This document shows positions 1 to 8,400 of a DNA stretch of 64,000 nucleotides, piece after piece. A program made the translations under genes and the position numbers. Under the pieces are notes generated by a model. The model saw only the letters and a list, made by a program, of their open reading frames with translations. It was not told where the DNA came from and searched no databases. The stretch comes from a virus. Position 1 is the stretch's first letter; every line of letters starts with the position of its first letter. Where the stretch lies: positions 62,001-126,000 of IMG/VR virus record IMGVR_UViG_3300027498_000003, one strand, 5' to 3'.

Positions 1-1351
1 GGCCTAATTTATTTGTAGCATTCGCCAATCCTCTAGCTTCTGCATCCGCTATCTCATAACCTAAACCGGTTATAGTATCTCTAAATCCTATGGCCTCAGT
101 TTCATCGGCATCTAAGCCAGATTGAGAGGTACTCTCTGCCGCTGCCTGATCTACTTCGGCCGCTAATCTCGCCTCTTTAGCCACCTCGGTGTTAGCCTTT
201 ATACGATCAGTATTTTCGGAAAAAGCATCATTGGCCGCTTCATTATCTTCCTCTCTAATGTTATTATCAGTTTCTAAAGTGTCTGACCGGTCGTCTCTTA
301 TAGCCTTGGCCGCTCCTACAGCTGAATCCCCTTCTCTTGCTATAATCGTATTACGCTGAGACTTAGATCTTTTTGCTATTGCAAACTTATTATCAACTTC
401 ATCTTTTACCCATTGATCAAATGTTTTAGGAGGTAACCCTGCCGCTCTTTGAGCATCTACATGTTTTCCATATCTGTACCTATATATAGAAGATCCTTGG
501 GTGTTTGATTTTATAAATTTCTCTAAACCCAATTTCTTCTGTTCTAATTGTTCATTGGATGCGCCAGCTTCCATCCTTGCCGCTACTGCAGAGGAGTCAT
601 CTGAAGTCATATTTTGAAGTATCCATTTATTAGAAAAAGCTTGATCATCTACAAACTGAGTTACAGATTCATCGAACTTATCTACTGTATCCTTACTTAT
701 GGAACCGTTAGCCTGTGTGTTCATCCAAGCTCTAACTAACCTTTTGAAGTCTCCAGAGTCTTTACTTCCTGAAGATTTGAACCGCCTTACCGCGTCCATC
801 GCCGCATCATGTGCTGCGTAATTAGGTATATCCTCATCTGATATGCCATCAAGAGACTCTAGCATCTTTCCATATATAGCATTACCTTGTACCGCCCTTA
901 TAACATCTTTATCTTGGTAAAATGCCCCTAATTGAGCCTGCAAAGCCTTAAACTCTTGAGACTTCTGCTGAGCAGTTCGTGGAGATAAAGCTACGTCTGA
1001 TCCTAATTGAGTTAATCTAGATAACAAAGCTTGTTCCTTATTAAACAGAGCCATCTCTTCGGCGCTGTTGGTATCCAATAAGCTGGGAGTTAATCTAGCT
1101 TTGAACTGCTTCTGCATAGCGCTTACCTGATCTAAAAAGGTATCTCTCCTATCTCTGGAGATACTCTCTTCTAATCTCTGCCTGTTTAAGGCTGTATTCA
1201 TGGTAGATAGAAACGGCTGAATGCTCGGGCCGGATCCTACATCAATACCTTGAGTACTTAATCTACCTAAATTAGTATTAAGGCCGGCGTTAGGTAGTAC
1301 TCCACCAACTTGCTTATTAATGATATCTATTATTCTAATCTCTCTTGCCAT
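1..1351 (-). CDS. Partial virion-associated (cargo/ejected-type) protein, 3' end outside window
   Basis: The frame is open for 450 codons from an ATG at 1351 to the window edge, with no stop. The ATG overlaps the stop of the preceding gene by one base (TAATG), as at many junctions in this operon. The protein is rich in Gln, Asn, Ala and charged residues and looks almost entirely helical. The visible C-terminal part is an Ala/Glu/Asp-rich coiled-coil-like stretch. I recognise no domain. As the last visible gene behind two other Gln/Asn-rich proteins downstream of the tail genes, it sits where crAss-like phages encode internal cargo proteins, so that role is inferred from position and composition only. 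Confidence 0.75.
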   Translation of the reverse strand, partial: MAREIRIIDIINKQVGGVLPNAGLNTNLGRLSTQGIDVGSGPSIQPFLSTMNTALNRQRLEESISRDRRDTFLDQVSAMQKQFKARLTPSLLDTNSAEEMALFNKEQALLSRLTQLGSDVALSPRTAQQKSQEFKALQAQLGAFYQDKDVIRAVQGNAIYGKMLESLDGISDEDIPNYAAHDAAMDAVRRFKSSGSKDSGDFKRLVRAWMNTQANGSISKDTVDKFDESVTQFVDDQAFSNKWILQNMTSDDSSAVAARMEAGASNEQLEQKKLGLEKFIKSNTQGSSIYRYRYGKHVDAQRAAGLPPKTFDQWVKDEVDNKFAIAKRSKSQRNTIIAREGDSAVGAAKAIRDDRSDTLETDNNIREEDNEAANDAFSENTDRIKANTEVAKEARLAAEVDQAAAESTSQSGLDADETEAIGFRDTITGLGYEIADAEARGLANATNKLG

Positions 1352-4002
1352 TAAACTGCATTTGAAGGATTAGCAAAATTACCTTGTGATAGTATTTGTA
1401 GAGGTATATTTTGTAAGGCTTGATTAAATGCTCGCCTCGCCGCGATTTCTGCATTTGCTCTTTGAGACGCCACGTCATTTTTACTTTGAGCCTCATTCGT
1501 CAGTAAGTTAGTATTTAGCCCTAATAGCTGGTTAGCTAAAGCTTGCTGCTGATCAACTATACCTAAGTCAAATCTTGCTCTGTTTGTAACCTGCCCACTG
1601 TTAAATCCAAATTGATTCTGGTTAATCCCAGAGTTAATACCAAATATTTGATTAGCAATACCGTTTTGTAAATTTATATTGTTATTAGTTGCATCGAATA
1701 TTCTTCCTATGTTGTTGGCCTGGTTATTAAAACCTGTTTGTATTGCACCGTTAAATCCTTGAAATCTATTAGTTAGCCCTGCAACTTGTCTATCCGCATT
1801 GAGGTTATCTGTATCGATAAATGCATTAGCCTGATTCGTTCTGAGTTCCCCTAATCTTAGGTCAAAATTGGGATTAAATCCTGCCTGCTGTTGTCGGGCT
1901 AAATTAGCTCTCACTAAAGCGTCCTGTACTGGATCTCCTGTAGACACGTTGTTAGCGAAGTTGTTGGCCGCCTGTCTGGATGCTCTGTCGCTTATAGCTG
2001 CTTGTTGAGTAGCATCTATGGAAGGTTGGAATGTATTAGCTCTAATCACAGCTGGGGCTGGGCTAAACAAGGCCGTGGCTGCTCCAAGCGCTGTCGCTGA
2101 ATTATTTATGTCTTCTAAACCATCCAAGTTGGCTAAATTATCCTCAGCTCTCTGTAAGCCTCCCTGAAGGATATCAGTAAGGGTATCCGCTTCTCCTCTT
2201 TGATTAGTAAAAAAACTATCTCCTAATCCTTGTAAAGTATCGAACTGATTCTGGCCTATGTTCGATTTTTGGGATCTTAAATCATTAGACCCTTTAGTGT
2301 ATTGATTTTTCACATCTCCTAAGTTGGAGAATAGGTTAGCGTTTCTTTGTTCAACTCCATCAAAAGTATTACCTACTGTTCTTATGTTTCTACCTTCATC
2401 ATAAACCTGATATCCCGCCGCTGCCAATGCTGCAATAGTAGCTGCGTCCTGAGCAACAGGTGATTGGAAAAATCCTTGAACCGGCCCTTGACCTGTGGCA
2501 GGGGAAGTAGCAGGTTGTCCTCCTGTAATCTGAGACAGTATAGCTTGTAGTACGTTATTAGGTATATCTATCTGTGGTAGCGGTGTATTTATAGGGGATT
2601 GAGGTATCTGTAGAGGACTTATAGGTATTCTAGGCAAAGGAAGAGGAACCGAAGTTCCGTCCTGAGCATGTATAACTGGCCTTCCTCCTAATTGATTTCT
2701 TGCTGCAAAAGTATTTCCAAATACGTTTCCCAATGTCGGCGTTGATTGAATAGCTGCTGCCTGGGCTTGCGGCGCGGGGCCTGCAATACCTTGTGTACCG
2801 AATTGACCGAGACCACCTAATAGGCTTCCTAAATTAAGGCCGCTCATATTACCTAAAGGGTTCATACCTCCTGCTGTTCCTAAACTCCCTGCTCCTCCTA
2901 ACAATCCTGCGATACTGCCTATATCAAATCCTCCGATCTTTACGCCGTTCAGTCCCCCAGATCCTATGAAATTGCCTGTCACCCCTTTCAATACATCTCC
3001 GAAATCACCTCCGCCTCTTATTGTGTTATCTATGCTACCTATACCTGCTCTTGCAGCTACAGCTAAGTGGGGTGGTATTCCTAATGCTCCTGCCACGGCC
3101 GGCATTGCGAAGTCCCCGAATTTATCGGCTAAACCATCTGCTATTCCGAATGCATTTCTACCTATGCCTGTTTGATATGCCCCATCTTGTATAAGATCAA
3201 GGCCGAGTACTCCGTTAGTCGCTACGTCGAATGCTCCTAAAGTCTGGTCTCCTACAAATCCTAATGCATCTCTTAATATTGGTATATCGTCAAATCCAGA
3301 GTTAATCAAATTGCCGCCGCCTGCGGTAGTTAATGCGGCATCTGCTACTCCTTTGGCTACATTACCTACAGCTTTAGCCGCTTTACCGAAAAACCTTCCT
3401 ATCCCTCCGAATGCAGCTTTATTTACTGCGAAAGAGTGTACTGGCCCCCCTGTCTTGTATATGGGTGTGAATATAACTTCTCCTTCTTCTCGGCGGATCT
3501 CCTCACTTTCTCTCTCTATCTCTGCCATGGTGGCTATGGCTTCCAGATACGGAAGTCTATGTTTTCTATTCTCTTCGTTAGTTATTTTCGTAAGATAGTC
3601 ATCTCCTTTTTTGACAGGTATATTACTCTTCAGAGACTTAGACATCTTGGCCGGAGTCAGCTTCCTTTTCTTCCCCGTGAATCCTACCATCTTCAAAATA
3701 TCGAACTCTTTAGGTTCTTTCCCTTTCTTGAACTCACTATAGGGGTATATCTTCTCTGCAATTATATATTGCTCTGCATTTTTCTTATCTATTTTTAGAA
3801 AATCAGATAAAATAAAAGTTTCTCCAGGAAGAGCGTCTGTTACCAAATCATCATCGCCGCTGTCTTCCATTTGCTTATGGCTACGCTTAGCATGGACATC
3901 TGTTATAGCCCCATTTGGCCACGCAATCGTCTCTTCGCGCTCACTTTGAATTCGCACCAATTCAGTATTACTGCTAAAGTACTTATCTATATCGTCTTTC
4001 AT
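1351..4002 (-). CDS. Large Gln/Asn-rich virion protein, probable internal/ejected cargo protein
   Basis: An 883-aa protein. The N-terminal ~190 residues are charged. They are followed by a Gly/Ala-rich amphipathic segment (about 195-400, with FFGKAAKAVGNVAKGVADAA), then a Pro-rich patch (about 450-500). The rest is Asn/Gln-rich and apparently helical, with many NQ-, NN- and QQ-containing turns. The motifs NQLGGRP and HAQDGT resemble QLGG motifs in the upstream gene. No enzyme motif is seen. The start ATG directly abuts the upstream stop (TAAATG). Membrane-active amphipathic segments plus disordered helical regions are typical of proteins packaged in podovirus-type heads and ejected with the DNA. 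That role is inferred from composition and position behind the tail genes. Confidence 0.8.
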   Translation of the reverse strand: MKDDIDKYFSSNTELVRIQSEREETIAWPNGAITDVHAKRSHKQMEDSGDDDLVTDALPGETFILSDFLKIDKKNAEQYIIAEKIYPYSEFKKGKEPKEFDILKMVGFTGKKRKLTPAKMSKSLKSNIPVKKGDDYLTKITNEENRKHRLPYLEAIATMAEIERESEEIRREEGEVIFTPIYKTGGPVHSFAVNKAAFGGIGRFFGKAAKAVGNVAKGVADAALTTAGGGNLINSGFDDIPILRDALGFVGDQTLGAFDVATNGVLGLDLIQDGAYQTGIGRNAFGIADGLADKFGDFAMPAVAGALGIPPHLAVAARAGIGSIDNTIRGGGDFGDVLKGVTGNFIGSGGLNGVKIGGFDIGSIAGLLGGAGSLGTAGGMNPLGNMSGLNLGSLLGGLGQFGTQGIAGPAPQAQAAAIQSTPTLGNVFGNTFAARNQLGGRPVIHAQDGTSVPLPLPRIPISPLQIPQSPINTPLPQIDIPNNVLQAILSQITGGQPATSPATGQGPVQGFFQSPVAQDAATIAALAAAGYQVYDEGRNIRTVGNTFDGVEQRNANLFSNLGDVKNQYTKGSNDLRSQKSNIGQNQFDTLQGLGDSFFTNQRGEADTLTDILQGGLQRAEDNLANLDGLEDINNSATALGAATALFSPAPAVIRANTFQPSIDATQQAAISDRASRQAANNFANNVSTGDPVQDALVRANLARQQQAGFNPNFDLRLGELRTNQANAFIDTDNLNADRQVAGLTNRFQGFNGAIQTGFNNQANNIGRIFDATNNNINLQNGIANQIFGINSGINQNQFGFNSGQVTNRARFDLGIVDQQQALANQLLGLNTNLLTNEAQSKNDVASQRANAEIAARRAFNQALQNIPLQILSQGNFANPSNAV

Positions 4003-5493
4003 TTATGCCAATTTTTGATCAAAATACTCGTTACGCTTCATATGCGGCCCAGTCTTAGGGAACCCGCATTCTATTGGATTACGTTTTTTCTTCCTTCTCT
4101 TCTTGCTTTTCTTTTTGCTACTTGATTCATCCCCTTCTCTTTCTATGGATGTTGTAGCTATAGGGACTTCTACTACAGCATTCATACCTGGTATAGGTAC
4201 AACTATAGTCGGGGCATCTATGTTCGCAAAAGTCAATTGTCTGCTCGGGACCACCACAGGGCCCTCCTCTTGCAGTAGCCCTAATGGATTTACTGGGATA
4301 CCTGCTAATTGTGTGGGCAGAGGCTTCATCTGAGGTGCTTGTACCTGTTGTTGAAGGGCAGCTGGACCTACTGCAGCCCCTAACTGTGCTCCTAATGGTT
4401 GCTGTAAAAGCTGGTTCAATAGTTGTTGTTGTCGGCGCTGCTGAGTCTGCTGAGCACTTGGCACCAGTGGGCTTTCAAACGCTGTTGGATCTATGAATTG
4501 AGGAGGCATCATTCCCATAAGGGATCCGCCTTCGTTACCGTTTAATCCTACAGGGGGTATTGCATTGATATTTCTTAGAGGTGCTGATACTCCTCCGCCT
4601 AACTGTCTTTTGAACTTCTTACCATCTCTCGGTACTACATCTCTGGCATTAGTTCTAAATGCAGATTGGTTAAATAGTTGTGCCGCCGCTTCATTTGTAA
4701 TTTCTTTACGAGCTTCTCTTACTTCCATTCTCGCCTCATTCACCTTCTTCTGGTACTTCTTTAGCATTCTATTGAGCTTGGTTCTGCCCTTAGATTTCTT
4801 CTTTTTGGAAGGTAAGGTTACTTTAACATCGATAGCCATGCCCGGAGATCCCCCATTTTTAAACCCAAAAAATCCTCTAGATTCCGTTAAGACTCTGTCG
4901 GTCCTCGGATCGGCTTGGTTGTTCTGCAATCCAGAAAACATTAAACCTAACATATTCGCTGCATTCCCAGATTGAGCATTAAAGCCCGCATTAAGGTGGC
5001 TGGTCTGCCCTAAAGCACTTGTAAGCGATGGAAGAGTATTCAGCTGATCTATAAAGCTATTGAAGTTGAATCCCCCCAACTGAGCTTTCGCTCGTACAGG
5101 TCTTCCTCTTCTATTTTTCTTTTTTTTCTTATATGGCATGCCTCCTAATTTTAATATTGGTAACTGTGCTGGGCCTCCTACCCATCCGCCGGTGCTCCAT
5201 TTTTGCTTATTTGACCAAAAAGCAGCACTTAACTTTCCTTTAGCTATATTCTTAGCATGACGAGCTTTAAATGATTTACGCTTCTGCTTCATCCTATCTG
5301 ATTCCCCCTTCTTAGGCTTGCCCGCCGTGCTCGCTCCCTGTTCTCCAAAACGAATAAGTTTAGTAGTATCACCACTTTTGGCGAGTACTATATGGCTTTT
5401 CTTAGGATGGCTCGGCGTTCGCTTGGGTTTATTAACCCCGCTAAGCCTGTGCTTTTTTAAAAGATTCCTTACTCGACTGCTTTTTTTAGTCAT
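4003..5493 (-). CDS. Highly basic virion protein with KLIRFG/RKSF.ARH N-terminal motif
   Basis: A 496-aa protein. Residues 30-97 carry the motif series LAKSGDTTKLIRFGEQG, then RKSFKARHA, then SAAFWSNKQKW. I recognise this arrangement from uncharacterised proteins of many large environmental phages. Three Lys/Arg clusters follow: about 121-132 (YKKKKKNRRGRP), 228-245 and 462-475 (KKKSKKRRKKKR), with Gln/Pro-rich linkers between. QLGG occurs at 138-141 and again near 298. It overlaps the upstream gene by 8 bases. The basic clusters suggest DNA contact within the capsid or a packaged internal protein (inference). The end lies next to the ATG of the following Gln/Asn-rich cargo-like gene. Confidence 0.8.
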   Translation of the reverse strand: MTKKSSRVRNLLKKHRLSGVNKPKRTPSHPKKSHIVLAKSGDTTKLIRFGEQGASTAGKPKKGESDRMKQKRKSFKARHAKNIAKGKLSAAFWSNKQKWSTGGWVGGPAQLPILKLGGMPYKKKKKNRRGRPVRAKAQLGGFNFNSFIDQLNTLPSLTSALGQTSHLNAGFNAQSGNAANMLGLMFSGLQNNQADPRTDRVLTESRGFFGFKNGGSPGMAIDVKVTLPSKKKKSKGRTKLNRMLKKYQKKVNEARMEVREARKEITNEAAAQLFNQSAFRTNARDVVPRDGKKFKRQLGGGVSAPLRNINAIPPVGLNGNEGGSLMGMMPPQFIDPTAFESPLVPSAQQTQQRRQQQLLNQLLQQPLGAQLGAAVGPAALQQQVQAPQMKPLPTQLAGIPVNPLGLLQEEGPVVVPSRQLTFANIDAPTIVVPIPGMNAVVEVPIATTSIEREGDESSSKKKSKKRRKKKRNPIECGFPKTGPHMKRNEYFDQKLA

Positions 5494-8400
5494 TTAAGTG
5501 TCTTTTTATGTAGGTTGTGTTCGATATCAACACAAACTGTTTCTGAGACTTATTATCGTATGTATATCTATAAACAATAAAACGGTCCTTAAAGATCCTG
5601 TTCCAGTAATCTTGTTTCGTTAATTCCGCGCAATTCAGAATAGCTTCGTTTATTCTGTGGTAAGGTTCGCATACATCGCAGGTCACCATGGCTACGCAAT
5701 CGCAATTAGATACGATGTCATGTATCTCATTAAATTCCCACTCTCTCTGGTTCTTGTATATGTTTATATTTTTTGATGACTCTTTTATTTTTATAGTATC
5801 TGAGATATCTAAAGGTCTTGAAGCGTCATCACTTCTGATAACAGTATTCATAATCCCGGTGGACTGTGTACTATTGTAAAGAGCGATCGTAGTAAAGAAT
5901 TCATCGATGTCCTTCTTTAAAGTACATCCTTCGCATTCTTCTACTAATAGGAATACATCACTGTAGTGGTAGGTATACTCTTTTAGATCCGGGGATACCG
6001 CGGAGAATGATACTTCAAACTCTCCCTGAACTTCCCCATAATCGCCCCATTCACAATCTTTATGTTTCTTCCAATAGGAAGATGATTGTAATTGGTAAGA
6101 ATCGTATCTGTCCCAATTATACTTTCGGGGGATTTCTGTATGGAATGATATCCATTTTTGCCCTACAAAATCAAAGCTTAAAGTCCAGCTTCCCTTAGGG
6201 TTGCCGTCTGATTTAGTGATCAAGAACGTCTCATTCCGGGGATCCATACCTAATGAGTAATAAGATGTCCCTGCTTTAAATTCATTCTTACATTCTGTTT
6301 CTTCGCAAAATGGTAGATGCTCCTTGAACCAGTTCCTGCCGTCTATATCAGATATTGGGATAATGCTATTACCTTTCATCCAATATATCTTAGCTGCTTC
6401 CTGATCAACCCATATCGGTCCCGCATGGGTATTTTCGAAATGATTCCTATGCTGAAGTCCTGCATAACCTTCAGCTGGTCCAGACCCAGATGTTGTATGG
6501 CTTAGAAAGTCTCCTGTGCCTAATAGTATCTCTCCTATATTTGAAGGTATTATAGCCCTTCCGTGTCTTAGAGGTTTAGTAACGTCCGTGGTTTGATACC
6601 ACAGCACATCTCCTGATATGAAAAGATTTGTAAGTTTTCCTTCGCTCGGGTCGATGACAACATTATTTCTCGGTCTTATCTGTCTGTAGGCGTTCTGGTC
6701 GCCGTTAGGTTGTCTGGTTTCTGACCATGATACTACATTATTTGTTTGCCCTGCTTCGCACTGATCACATACACATAAAGAGTTGTTATACTCCTCGCTG
6801 GCGGGGTAGTATTTCTTTATGTTATTCTGAAGACTATAATTCCAATTATATCTACATGGGTTGTTAAAGAATCCCCTAATACATCCGTCGCCTTGGTGGC
6901 CTACTTCATCTGTCTTGCATACAGGTATCCCTAATATCTCATCGATTCTCTCTGGCGTAAACAGCACCTGGTTCATTAGATGCCAAGCTGTGGCCAGAAG
7001 CCCTCCTGATGCAAAAGCGAATGTATCTGAGAATGTACTAGGTATATTCGACCCCCCCGCGAGCCCTTGCATAGGTTGTTGTATAGCTATATATGATCTT
7101 ATAGCTATTTTCATCATTTTCTTCCATTGAGAAGGTTGACGTAGTTCGCATCCGAATTGAGATAAGTAGCTATCTTCCCATTTCCCCGCGTTTCCATCTA
7201 CCTCTACTCCTGGGTCGTAATGGAAGTTCCTGTGGAGCTCGGGCATCCACTGCTCATGTAGTAAATCTGATTTCTCTCTTTTCCAAATGTTTATTCTGGA
7301 TTCAACAGGGTATATTATCTCTGTTGTAGCTGTTCTTGGGTAAAAGAAGTCAGATACCGCTGGGCCGCTGCCTGCCTCTGCGTATGTATCAGTAGTATTA
7401 AAGCTATGAGTCCTTAATCCTAACCAATTCTTGGCATCTGCTAAATCTCCAGACTCGGGCAAAGAGGTCCATACATGATCACCAACGTACCCCTGAATGG
7501 CATCATTAGGTGTGTCGCATATACATCTCTTCTCTTTCTTTATTGGGACCTCGTTTGGTATGTTGAATTTTCTTGCCTCATCGCAGTATCCATATCGATC
7601 TGACACATGGCTGGTCTTTACAAAAGAGTACGGGCCTATAAAAGTATCCCCCACTATCCCCTCTATTGATCCCCCATTAAATTTACCAGCTTGAAGTATC
7701 GGTATATATGTAAGAGTCTCGAGCGCTCCGTATTGATCGGGGGCATCGTTTCTGAGAGATACATATAATCCTACAGCATCTGGGATAGGTACGTTATGTT
7801 CTAACATAACTCCAGGTAATGAATCATCTGATAGTTGAGGTAGCCCTGACTTTATCCAGGTGCTCTTCTGTTGATACGCCTGCATAAGTGGCACATTACC
7901 CCCGCTCGGCGGTGCTATCTTTCCTCCATGGTTACTCCCTCTTGCAGGGACGTGCATGGCAAAATCTAAAGGAATAGCTGAACAAGCGCCTGACTCCCAT
8001 TGACTTAGATTTACAGCTTGTCTAGCTCCTAACTTATCTACTCTTTCTCCATGGATATCATTGTCTGTGACATCTCCCATGGCCACAACACCGAACCTCT
8101 CCCCTGTTCCTCTCCACCTACCCTCTTCCATAACACTCTGTACTCTAAGAGCCGGTTCCCTTATGCATAAATCAGGTGAGAACATGTTATGACTTGTTCC
8201 TCTTCCTAAATTGGCCAATCTTGGATAGTTTCCGCCGCCTTCGTGGTATGCTGAAACTTCCATCCTACTGCTCGCGCCGTGAGCTGGATGCTCTATCTGC
8301 TCTCCGTTATTATCTATAACGAAAGTGGGAAAAGCTATCCCTTTAGATACTATATGTCGATTAGTGTCCGTAACCTCGGCCATGAGTATGGTATAGGGAT

